14,736 nt of DNA from NCBI GenBank assembly GCA_036499545.1, contig DASYDR010000138.1:1-14736 (forward strand). Direction: 5' to 3'. This document shows, piece after piece, positions 1-6,579 of this stretch (within the stretch, counting starts at the first letter, position 1; each line of letters begins with the position of its first letter). Origin of the DNA: Plastoroseomonas sp036499545. GTDB taxonomy: Bacteria > Pseudomonadota > Alphaproteobacteria > Acetobacterales > Acetobacteraceae. The position numbers and the translations under genes were made by a program. Below the pieces are notes generated by a model. It saw only the letters and a list, made by a program, of their open reading frames with translations, had not been told where the DNA came from and searched no databases.

Positions 1-2
1 TG

Positions 3-254
3 CCGGTCACCAGCATGGAATTCCCGAGCCTGCTGATGACCTACCAGGCCGCGACCGAAGGCATGGGCGTCGCCATGGGGCAGATGGCGCTGCTGCAGCA
101 GGACTTCGCGCGTGGCACGCTGGTGCGGCTGTTCGATGCCAATCTGCGGCGGCCGCTCGCCTATCATGTCGTTTGGCCCAAGGGGCGGCGGCGATCCGCG
201 CGGCTGCAGGCTTTCGTCAATTGGCTCCTGTCGGAAGCGCCGGCCCTGGGCTGA
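3..254 (+). CDS. LysR-family transcriptional regulator, C-terminal part (5' end outside window)
   Basis: The reading frame is open from the first complete codon of the window and ends at TGA 252-254, so only the last 83 residues are visible. The segment has the pattern of the C-terminal end of a LysR effector-binding domain of the GcvA type: an EGMGVAMG turn, then a helix, then GTLVRLFD, and a final helix containing FVNWLLSEA. The DNA-binding helix-turn-helix lies upstream of the window and cannot be checked. The gene is co-directional with the Bug binding-protein gene that starts 88 bases downstream, and a TAAAAT hexamer (261-266) sits between them without a convincing -35 partner. By context (LysR next to Bug and lyase genes) it probably controls that locus; this is inference. 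Confidence 0.85.
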   Translation, partial: PVTSMEFPSLLMTYQAATEGMGVAMGQMALLQQDFARGTLVRLFDANLRRPLAYHVVWPKGRRRSARLQAFVNWLLSEAPALG

Positions 255-342
255 CGCGGCTAAAATACGCGACCTGCACTTGTTCGCGCGCCGCCACCGC
301 GCCCAGGCTGGGACCGGGAATGGAACGCGGAAGGAAGCGGGC

Positions 343-1293
343 ATGCACAGGCGATCGCTGCTGGGCGGGGCCGCGTCGATGGCGGCCCTCACGCCGATGC
401 GCCGGGTTCAGGCCGCCGACTGGCCGAGCCGGGTCATCAGCCTGATCATGCCGTTCAACGCCGGCGGGCCGAGCGACGGCTTCGCCCGGCTGGTCGCGGC
501 GGAGCTGAACCGGCGCCTGGGCGATCCCGGCGTGGTGGTGATGAACAAGCCAGGGGCCGCCGGCAATCTCGGCCTGGCCGAGGTCGCGGCCGCGGCGCCC
601 GATGGCTATACCCTGGGCGTCGCCACCAATTCGGTGGCCGCCCATGTCGTGCTGACGCCGCGCCCGATCGTGACGCTGGACAGCTTCACCTGGGTGGCGA
701 ACCTGGTGTTCGAGCCATCGGTGATCGTGGTGCGGCCGGGCGGCGTCACCGACCTGCGCGCCTTCGTGGCGCTGGCTCGCGGCCGTCCGGTCTCGGTCGC
801 GCATGCCGGCATCGGCACCTCGCACCAGATCGCACTGACCATGCTGGAACGTCGCGGCGGGGTGGAACTAGTGCAGGTGCCCTTCACCGGCAGCGCCCCG
901 GCCAAGACGCAGATCATCGGCGGGCATGTCGATGCCGGCTGCTTCCCGCTCTCGGAAGCGCTGACCATGGTGCGGGCGAACCAGGGCGTGGCGCTCGGCG
1001 TCACCACCGCCGAACGCAGCCCTTTCGCGCCGGAGCTGCCGACCTTCCGCGAACAGGGCTTCGACGTCGTCTCCGGCACGCGGCGCGGCATCGTGGCGCC
1101 GGCCGGCCTGCCGCCCGCGATCCGCGACCGGCTGACCGGCGCCCTGGCGCAGGTGATGCAGTCGCGCGAGATACGCACGCTGCTCGACAACGCGCAGATC
1201 CAGATCGAGTGGATGACGGGCGACGCGCTGCTCGCCGCGATGCGGGAGAACCTGGCGCAGCTCCGCGAACTCGGCCTCACCGCCGCACGGTAA
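343..1293 (+). CDS. Bug-family (TTT) periplasmic tricarboxylate-type solute-binding protein
   Basis: A 316-residue protein with a Tat-like signal peptide: the twin-arginine RRSLLGG comes at residues 3-9, followed by an Ala-rich stretch ending near VQAAD. The mature part shows Bug-family hallmarks: PFNAGGPSDGFAR in the first strand-loop, VVVMNKPGAAGNLG followed by AAAPDGYTL, and a C-terminal helix. Length is normal for the family (about 300-330). Bug proteins capture small carboxylates in the periplasm and hand them to TctA/TctB-type membrane proteins; neither membrane component is in the window, so this is an orphan Bug, as is common where the family is expanded. The start at 343 was chosen because it begins directly at the signal peptide and follows a purine-rich GGAAGGAAG; an upstream in-frame start at 112 would overlap the LysR gene and add residues with no signal-peptide logic. 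The lyase gene starts 20 bases after its stop, so the two are likely cotranscribed. The substrate cannot be told from sequence. Confidence 0.9.
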   Translation: MHRRSLLGGAASMAALTPMRRVQAADWPSRVISLIMPFNAGGPSDGFARLVAAELNRRLGDPGVVVMNKPGAAGNLGLAEVAAAAPDGYTLGVATNSVAAHVVLTPRPIVTLDSFTWVANLVFEPSVIVVRPGGVTDLRAFVALARGRPVSVAHAGIGTSHQIALTMLERRGGVELVQVPFTGSAPAKTQIIGGHVDAGCFPLSEALTMVRANQGVALGVTTAERSPFAPELPTFREQGFDVVSGTRRGIVAPAGLPPAIRDRLTGALAQVMQSREIRTLLDNAQIQIEWMTGDALLAAMRENLAQLRELGLTAAR

Positions 1294-1313
1294 CCTCGAA
1301 AGGAAATCCCGCC

Positions 1314-2273
1314 ATGACCGACCTGCCGAACGCCATCCAGATCCATGAGGAAGGCCCGCGCGAGGGCTTCCAGATCGAGCCCGGCCCGATCGCCACCGCC
1401 GACAAGATCCGCCTGATCGAAGCCCTGGCGGAGACCGGGCTGAAGAGCATCCAGATCTGCTCCTTCGTCAACCCGAAGCTGGTGCCGGGCTGGGCGGATG
1501 CCGATGCGGTGGCCGCCGGCTTCCGGCCGCAGCCGGGCGTGCACTACACCGGCCTCTGGTTCAACGCGAAGGGGCTGGAGCGCGCGCTCGCCTTCCGCGA
1601 CCGGCTCTGGCTCTACGGCTCGATCTCGCTGACCGCGTCGGCCGCCTTCACCAAGAAGAACCTGAACCGCACCCATGCCGAGAACCTCGAGGCGATGGCG
1701 AAGCAGACGGCGCTGCATCTGAGCCACGGCATCGAGATCCGCCGCATCGGCGTCCAGGCCGCCTTCGGCTGCAACTACCAGGGCGATATCGCGGTCGCCG
1801 ACGTGCTGCGCGTGCTGGAGGATGGTTTTCGCATCGCAGCCGGGGCCGGCGTGCCGATCAGGATCATCTCGCTCTCCGACACCATGGGCTGGGCGACGCC
1901 GCCGCGGGTCGAACGCCTGGTGGCGGAGGTGCGCAGCCGCTGGCCGGAACCCGAGATCTCGCTGCATCTGCACGACACGCGCGGCCTCGCGGTCGCCAAT
2001 GCGCATGCCGGGCTGCGCCAGGGCGTCGCCCGTTTCGATGCGACCGTCGGCGGCCTGGGCGGCTGCCCCTTCGCCGGCCAGAAGGGCGCCGCCGGCAATA
2101 TCTGCACCGAGGAACTGGTGCTGCTCTGCGAGGAGATGGGCATCGCGACCGGCGTCGACCTGGATGCGCTGATCGAGGTCGGGCGCATGGCGGAAGCGAT
2201 CGTTGGCCATGTGCTGCCGGGCGAATTGATCCATGCCGGCAGCCTGGATGCCTTCCGGCGGAAAGCCGCGTGA
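1314..2273 (+). CDS. HMG-CoA lyase-like DRE-TIM metallolyase with altered DRE residues
   Basis: A 319-residue protein aligning along its length with hydroxymethylglutaryl-CoA lyase, which cleaves 3-hydroxy-3-methylglutaryl-CoA to acetyl-CoA and acetoacetate. Visible family motifs are GPREGFQ (14-20), FTKKNLN, CNYQGDI, SLSDTMGWATP, metal-binding LHLHDT (H218, H220), GLGGCPFA with the loop cysteine C251, and the metal-ligand asparagine N262 in GAAGNICTEELV. Against human HMGCL recalled from memory, R41 is kept (R16), but D42 is Glu (E17) and E72 is Gln (Q47); the 30-residue spacing between the last two is exactly conserved, so the alignment is not slipped. The start at 1314 follows AAAGGAAAT and matches the family N-terminus. 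The close link to the Bug gene suggests cleavage of an imported hydroxyacid as its CoA thioester, perhaps citramalyl-type. The fold is certain; the exact substrate is not. Confidence 0.88.
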   Translation: MTDLPNAIQIHEEGPREGFQIEPGPIATADKIRLIEALAETGLKSIQICSFVNPKLVPGWADADAVAAGFRPQPGVHYTGLWFNAKGLERALAFRDRLWLYGSISLTASAAFTKKNLNRTHAENLEAMAKQTALHLSHGIEIRRIGVQAAFGCNYQGDIAVADVLRVLEDGFRIAAGAGVPIRIISLSDTMGWATPPRVERLVAEVRSRWPEPEISLHLHDTRGLAVANAHAGLRQGVARFDATVGGLGGCPFAGQKGAAGNICTEELVLLCEEMGIATGVDLDALIEVGRMAEAIVGHVLPGELIHAGSLDAFRRKAA

Positions 2274-2358
2274 TGAAGGGTTTGTCATGACGCGGCCTAT
2301 GCGGCGTCCGGCCCGGCTCCGGTAGGTTTTCCCGGATCGGATCGAAAGGCGCCCGCGC

Positions 2359-2673
2359 ATGGCCATGGCCCGGATCGCCGTCCTGGTCGCGGGCGGCCTG
2401 CTGCTGGCGATGCCGGTCCGGGCGCAGTGCGATCCGCCGCCCGGCCTTTCGCCGCTGCGCTGGTATGCGATCTGCGGCTCCACCCTGCGGGAGGCCTATC
2501 GGCGCGGCAGCGGCCAGGGCCTTTCCTTCGAGGCCTTCAGCGAACGCATGTACCGCGTCTATCTGCGGCCGCCGCCGATGCCGCGGTCGTCACCTGCCGC
2601 GGGGGACTGCACCGCCGGCCACGCGCCCTGCTTCGGGGACTGGCCCCGGCATGCCGGGGCTGAGGCTCAGTAG
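2359..2673 (+). CDS. Small secreted Cys-containing protein of unknown function
   Basis: A 104-residue ORF with a clear Sec signal peptide (hydrophobic core IAVLVAGGLLLAM, cleavage likely after PVRA before QCDPPP). The mature part of about 80 residues has four cysteines (in QCDPP, AICGS, GDCTA and APCFG) that could form two disulfides in the periplasm, plus a Tyr/Arg-rich helical middle (REAYRRG, ERMYRVYL) and a Pro-rich tail. AAAGG at 2345-2349 gives a ribosome-binding site about 9 bases before the ATG. I recognise no family. Its last 7 bases overlap the 3' end of the convergent rpiR-type gene. The signal peptide and RBS argue for a real gene; the tail after the Pro-rich stretch is less typical and may be poorly conserved. 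Confidence 0.6.
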   Translation: MAMARIAVLVAGGLLLAMPVRAQCDPPPGLSPLRWYAICGSTLREAYRRGSGQGLSFEAFSERMYRVYLRPPPMPRSSPAAGDCTAGHAPCFGDWPRHAGAEAQ

Positions 2674-3548
2674 CGGCGCAGCGCCAGCACCGCCGCGCTG
2701 CGCTGCAGCGCAGCGACGGCGTCATTGCCGCCGGCCAGTGCCAGGCAGCCGACCAGCGCCTCCACCACCGCGAGCTGGGCGATGCGGCTGGTCATCGCTT
2801 CACCGCGCAGCCGCGTCTCCCGCGCCGCGGTGCACAGCACGATATCGGCCTGCGCCTGCAGCGGGCTGCGGCCGAGATTGGTGATGGCGACCGTCCGCGC
2901 CCCGGCTTCCCGCGCCAGCCGCGTCGCGGTGATGGTCTCAACCGTGGTGCCGGAATGGGAGATGGCGATCACCGCGACCTCCGGCCCGCTCAGCGCCGCG
3001 CTGACCGCCTGCGCATGGCTGTCGACCGCGAGCCGGGCATTCAGCCCGATGCGCAGCAGCCGCATATGCGCATCCTCGGCGACCGGTGCCGCGCTGCCGA
3101 CGCCGTAGATGTCGATCCGCCGCGCCGCCCGCAGCAAAGCCGTGGCGCCGGCCAGCGCATCCGGGTCCAGCACCGCCAGCGTGTCGCGCAGCGCCTGCAC
3201 GCCGGCGGCGAAGACCTTGCGCATGACCGCCGGCGCCTGATCCCCCGGCTCCAGATCCTCATGGATCGCCTGTGCCGGCTGGGCCAGGGCGCGGGCGAGT
3301 TCGATCTTCAGGTGCTGGAAGCCGCGCGCGCCGATCTGGCGGCAGAGCGCGACGACGCTGCCTTCGCTGGCACCCGCCCGTTCGGCCACCTCGGTGACCG
3401 ACATATGCACGACCTCGGCCTGCTGGTGCAGCACGACATCGGCGATGCGGCCGGCGGCCGGCGGCAGGCTGGGGCGGAGCGCGCGCAACCGCTCGATGGC
3501 GGCCAGCGGCGCGGTGTCGGCAGGCGGCGCGGGGAGGAATCGGACCAT
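2667..3548 (-). CDS. MurR/RpiR-family transcriptional regulator (HTH_6 + SIS)
   Basis: A 293-residue protein with the standard two-domain plan. The N-terminal HTH (about residues 16-90) contains LPPAAGRIADVVL, MSVTEVAERAGASEGSVVALCRQIGARGF and HLKIELARAL. A C-terminal SIS domain (about 125-265) contains IDIYGVGSAAPVAEDAHMR and the sugar-phosphate-binding signature ISHSGTTVETI near residues 193-203. Family members sense phosphorylated sugars or related phosphoesters and bind inverted repeats. The gene diverges from the ABC transporter operon, which is therefore its likely target. A GTGAAA-N17-TAAAAT promoter for it can be read on the minus strand at 3614-3586, overlapping the palindrome at 3582-3596, which suggests autoregulation. 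No good Shine-Dalgarno precedes the ATG. Its 3' end overlaps the small secreted protein gene by 7 bases. Confidence 0.9.
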   Translation of the reverse strand: MVRFLPAPPADTAPLAAIERLRALRPSLPPAAGRIADVVLHQQAEVVHMSVTEVAERAGASEGSVVALCRQIGARGFQHLKIELARALAQPAQAIHEDLEPGDQAPAVMRKVFAAGVQALRDTLAVLDPDALAGATALLRAARRIDIYGVGSAAPVAEDAHMRLLRIGLNARLAVDSHAQAVSAALSGPEVAVIAISHSGTTVETITATRLAREAGARTVAITNLGRSPLQAQADIVLCTAARETRLRGEAMTSRIAQLAVVEALVGCLALAGGNDAVAALQRSAAVLALRRY

Positions 3549-3581
3549 GCGCGCAGCCTAGCCAGGAACGCGCCAGGGCGG

Positions 3582-3596
3582 ATGAATTTTATTCAT
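3582..3596. promoter_or_regulatory. Perfect 15-base palindrome, probable RpiR operator
   Basis: ATGAATTTTATTCAT is a perfect palindrome (6-base arms, TTT centre) in an AT-rich patch inside an otherwise GC-rich intergenic gap between the rpiR-type gene and the ABC operon. Its TGAAT-N3-ATTCA shape matches the general TGAA...TTCA form of operators of this family. It overlaps the -10 element (TAAAAT, minus strand, 3591-3586) of the best rpiR promoter candidate. Confidence 0.6.
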
Positions 3597-3614
3597 ATCC
3601 GTACACTATTTCAC
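3586..3614 (-). promoter_or_regulatory. Candidate sigma70-type promoter of the rpiR-type gene
   Basis: Read on the minus strand, GTGAAA (3614-3609) and TAAAAT (3591-3586) are separated by 17 bases and match the consensus at 4/6 and 5/6 positions. It would start transcription about 30 bases ahead of the ATG at 3548. No equally good rightward promoter for the ABC operon was found; TACACT at 3602-3607 is only a weak -10 candidate. Confidence 0.35.
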
Positions 3615-3627
3615 TGAGATGATTTCA
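3615..3627. promoter_or_regulatory. Second, imperfect palindrome, possible RpiR operator
   Basis: TGAGAT-G-ATTTCA is a 13-base palindrome with one mismatched pair. Its centre (3621) is 32 bases from the centre of the perfect palindrome (3589), close to three helical turns, so two dimers would sit on the same face of the DNA. Weaker evidence than the first site. Confidence 0.35.
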
Positions 3628-3694
3628 CATGACCGTCACGCCCTGTCGCGCTGCGCTGCGGCAGAACCCCCGCCATGACGAACGGGGGACCGGC

Positions 3695-4840
3695 ATGGCG
3701 AGCGTCGACCTGATCGGCATCGGCAAGCGCTTCGGCAGCGTGGACGTATTGCGCGATGTCACGCTGCGGATCGCTGATGGCGAATTCCTGGCGATCCTCG
3801 GCCCTTCGGGCTGCGGCAAATCCACGCTGCTGCGCATCCTGGCGGGGCTCGAAGGGGCCGATCGCGGCGAGGTCCGGCTGGGTGATGCCCGGGTGGACCG
3901 GCTGCCGCCCAAGGCGCGCAACCTCGCCATGGTGTTCCAGAGCTACGCACTCTACCCCTACATGACGGTGCGGCAGAACATCGCCCTGCCACTGGAGATG
4001 CGCCGCCTGTCGACCCTGCAGCGGCTGCCGCTGCTGGGCCGGGCGATGCTGGGGACGCGGCTGCGCCGCCAGGCGATCGCCGAGGATGTCGCGGCCGCGG
4101 CCGAACCGCTGCAGCTGACGCATCTGCTGGACCGGCGGCCGGCGCAGCTCTCCGGCGGGCAGCGCCAGCGCGTGGCCCTGGCCCGCGCCATGGTGCGCCA
4201 CCCGGCCGCCTTCCTGATGGACGAACCGCTGTCGAACCTGGATGCACGGCTGCGCACCGAAGCACGGGCGGAGATCATGGCGCTGCGCCAGCGGCTCGGC
4301 GCCACCATGCTCTACGTCACCCATGACCAGGCCGAGGCGATGGCCATGGCCGACCGCGTCGCGGTGATGCAGGGCGGCCGCGTGCTGCAACTCGCGCCGC
4401 CGCAGGCGCTGTACGATGAGCCCGCCAATCTCGAGGTCGCGCGCTTCGTCGGCAGCCCGCCGATGAACGCCATCCCGGCGCGGATCGGTGCCGATGGTCG
4501 TATCGAGGCGGCCGGTGCCGTGCTGCCCTGGCGTGGTGACGCGGCACCGGGCAGCGCCGTGACGCTCGGCGTGCGGGCGGAGGCGCTGGTCCCGGGTGCC
4601 GAGGGTCTGCCGGCCCGGGTGCTGCGGGTGGAACGCCTCGGCGCCGAGGCGCTGTTGCATTGCGAGCTGGCCGGCGGCGGCGCCCTGGTGGTGCGGCTGG
4701 AGACCGCCCAGGTAGGCACCCATCCGCCGGGTTCCGCGCTGCGGCTGCGGCCGCTGCGCGCGGTGCTGTTCGATGCCGCCGGCGAACGGCTGGCGCTGGT
4801 CCCGCAACCGCGCGTGATCCCGGAGCCGGCCTATGGCTGA
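3695..4840 (+). CDS. ABC transporter ATP-binding protein, UgpC/MalK type
   Basis: A 381-residue ATPase that would power import through the two permeases that follow. In order: Walker A GPSGCGKST (36-44), Q-loop MVFQSYALYPYMTV, signature LSGGQRQRVALARA, Walker B AAFLMDEPLSNLDARLR, H-loop YVTHDQAEAMAMADR, and a C-terminal TOBE-like regulatory domain (about residues 240-375) typical of sugar and glycerol-phosphate importers. Between Q-loop and signature there are roughly 15 more residues (LSTLQRLPLLGRAMLGTR) than in classical MalK, seen also in other UgpC-like ATPases. The start at 3695 was chosen because it gives the canonical N-terminus MASVDLIGIGKRFG and follows GGGGGAC; an in-frame ATG at 3629 would begin just after the operator palindrome and add 22 atypical residues. 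The ATPase is the first gene of the operon, and its stop overlaps the next start by 8 bases. Confidence 0.93.
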   Translation: MASVDLIGIGKRFGSVDVLRDVTLRIADGEFLAILGPSGCGKSTLLRILAGLEGADRGEVRLGDARVDRLPPKARNLAMVFQSYALYPYMTVRQNIALPLEMRRLSTLQRLPLLGRAMLGTRLRRQAIAEDVAAAAEPLQLTHLLDRRPAQLSGGQRQRVALARAMVRHPAAFLMDEPLSNLDARLRTEARAEIMALRQRLGATMLYVTHDQAEAMAMADRVAVMQGGRVLQLAPPQALYDEPANLEVARFVGSPPMNAIPARIGADGRIEAAGAVLPWRGDAAPGSAVTLGVRAEALVPGAEGLPARVLRVERLGAEALLHCELAGGGALVVRLETAQVGTHPPGSALRLRPLRAVLFDAAGERLALVPQPRVIPEPAYG

Positions 4841-5738
4841 CCGGACCGGCCGCGGCCATCCCGGCGCCCGCGCCGAGGCCATCACCGCCTGGCTGCTCGC
4901 GCTGCCGGCGCTGGTGCTGATGTGGGTGATGCTGCTCGGCCCTGCGATCGCCGTGCTGCTGCTTTCCGTCACCGACTGGAATTTCGGCGACCCCGAGATG
5001 GGCTGGGCCGGCATCGACAACTACCTGCAGCTCGCGGGCGATCCGGTATTCTGGCAGTCGCTGCGCAACACGCTGATCTATGTCGGCATCTCCGTCCCGG
5101 CGACGGTCGGGCTCGGCCTGGGTGCGGCGATGCTGGTCGAAAGCGTGGGCCGCGGGCGTGCCTTCTACCGCGCGGCCTATTTCCTGCCGGTCGCGTCCAC
5201 CCTGCTGGCCATGGCGCTGGTCTGGGAATTCATGTTCCACCCGACCGTCGGCTTCGTCACCCAGACCTTCCGCGCGATCGGCCTGCCCACCACCGACTGG
5301 TTGCAGAACCCGGATACCGCGCTGCTGGCGTTGGCCGTGATCGGCATCTGGCAGAATCTCGGCTTGGCCATGGTGCTCTTCGTCGCCGGCCTGCAGGGCA
5401 TCCCGCGCGACCTCTATGAAGCGCTGGCGATGGACGGCGCCGATGGCGGCTGGGAACGCTTCCGCCGCGTCACCTGGCCGATGCTGGGCCCGGCGCTGGT
5501 CTTCGTCGTCGCCATCATCGCCATCCGCAGCTTCCAGGTCTTCGACACTGTCGCGGTGCTGACCGAAGGCGGGCCGAACAAGGCGACCGAGGTGCTGCTG
5601 CACACCATGGTCCAGGAAGGCTTCCGCTTCCTGCGCACCGCCTATGGCGCCGCCATCACCGTGGTGTTCCTGATCCTGACCCTGGCGATCACCGTGGCGC
5701 AGACGGTGCTTCTCGACCGGAGGGCGCATTATGGCTGA
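4833..5738 (+). CDS. ABC transporter permease, MalF/UgpA type
   Basis: A 301-residue inner-membrane protein with about six hydrophobic segments, beginning with AWLLALPALVLMWVMLLGP near residue 20, and a periplasmic DWNFGDPEMGWAGIDNYLQL segment typical of the MalF/UgpA side of carbohydrate ABC permeases. The cytoplasmic EAA loop, which docks onto the ATPase, is at about residues 194-222 (LYEALAMDGADGGWERFRRV, then TWPMLGP). The late motif FDTVAVLTEGGPNKATEVLL is characteristic of this family. It overlaps the upstream ATPase gene and the downstream permease gene by 8 bases each, so translation of all three is likely coupled. Confidence 0.93.
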   Translation: MADRTGRGHPGARAEAITAWLLALPALVLMWVMLLGPAIAVLLLSVTDWNFGDPEMGWAGIDNYLQLAGDPVFWQSLRNTLIYVGISVPATVGLGLGAAMLVESVGRGRAFYRAAYFLPVASTLLAMALVWEFMFHPTVGFVTQTFRAIGLPTTDWLQNPDTALLALAVIGIWQNLGLAMVLFVAGLQGIPRDLYEALAMDGADGGWERFRRVTWPMLGPALVFVVAIIAIRSFQVFDTVAVLTEGGPNKATEVLLHTMVQEGFRFLRTAYGAAITVVFLILTLAITVAQTVLLDRRAHYG

Positions 5739-6555
5739 CCGTATCGGCCTGGTGCTGCGCCATGCGCTGCTGCTCTGCGGTGCGGTGGTGATGCTGGCGC
5801 CCTTCGTGCTGATGATCTCGCTGTCCCTGAAGCCGATCGGCGAGATCTTCGCTCCGGAATTCCGGCTGCTGCCGGTGCATTGGGCGGCTTGGCAGAACTA
5901 CTCCGACGCCTTCACCAAGGTGCCGATGCTGCGCTTCCTGCTGAACGGCGTCATCGTCACCTTCTGCATCTTCGCCGCCCAGGCGGTGACCGCGCTGCCG
6001 ATGGCCTATGCCCTGGCGAAGCTGCGCTGGCGCGGGCGGGACACCGCCTTCCTGCTGGTGCTGGCGGCGCTGCTGATCCCGCCGCAGGTGCCGGCGATCC
6101 CGCTCTATATCGGGCTCTGGCAGCTCGATCTGCTGAACAGCTACGCCGCGATCATCCTGCCTTCGACCATCAGCGTCTTCGGCATCTTCCTGATGCGGCA
6201 ATTCTTCCGCACCGTGCCGGACGACCTGATCGCCGCCGCGCGCATGGACGGGCTGTCCGAATTCGCGATCGTCTGGCGGATCATGCTGCCGACCGCGGCG
6301 CCGGCGCTGGCCGCCTTCGGCTGCCTGTCGCTCATCTGGCACTGGAACGACTTCTTCTGGCCCTACATCACGGTGCAGAGCGAGCAGCTGATGACGCCGC
6401 CTCTCGGCATCGCGTTCTTCAGCGACGCCGAGGCCGGGACCAATTGGGGCCCGCTGATGGCGGCCGCCACCGTGACGACCGCGCCCCTCGTCCTCGCCTT
6501 CCTCGTCGCGCAGCGCGCCTTCGTCCGCGGCGTGACGATGACCGGCGTCAAGTAG
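5731..6555 (+). CDS. ABC transporter permease, MalG/UgpE type
   Basis: A 274-residue inner-membrane protein that would pair with the preceding permease. It shows the MalG/UgpE pattern: a first membrane segment LLLCGAVVMLAPFVLMISLSL, then KPIGEIF and NYSDAF, four central hydrophobic segments, the EAA loop at about residues 165-190 (LIAAARMDGLSEFAIVWRIM, then LPTAAP), the membrane segment LIWHWNDFFWPYI, and the C-terminal RAFVRGVTMTGVK found at the end of many such permeases. The ATG overlaps the stop of the upstream permease in the same ATGGCTGA context as the previous junction. No oddity in length or domain content. Confidence 0.93.
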   Translation: MADRIGLVLRHALLLCGAVVMLAPFVLMISLSLKPIGEIFAPEFRLLPVHWAAWQNYSDAFTKVPMLRFLLNGVIVTFCIFAAQAVTALPMAYALAKLRWRGRDTAFLLVLAALLIPPQVPAIPLYIGLWQLDLLNSYAAIILPSTISVFGIFLMRQFFRTVPDDLIAAARMDGLSEFAIVWRIMLPTAAPALAAFGCLSLIWHWNDFFWPYITVQSEQLMTPPLGIAFFSDAEAGTNWGPLMAAATVTTAPLVLAFLVAQRAFVRGVTMTGVK

Positions 6556-6579
6556 ATCCCCCGCCAAGGAGCCCCTCGC

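Noticed and set aside
255..342. Promoter for the Bug-lyase genes based on TAAAAT at 261-266
   Set aside because: No plausible -35 element at the right distance; read-through from the LysR gene is equally possible.
606..2483. Antisense open frame of 625 codons opposite the Bug and lyase genes
   Set aside because: No recognisable motif, Arg/Gly/Ala-rich low complexity, and both sense genes are well supported.
3611..5020. Antisense open frame of 469 codons opposite the ATPase gene
   Set aside because: Shadow of a strongly supported ATPase; composition His/Gln/Arg-rich with no domain.
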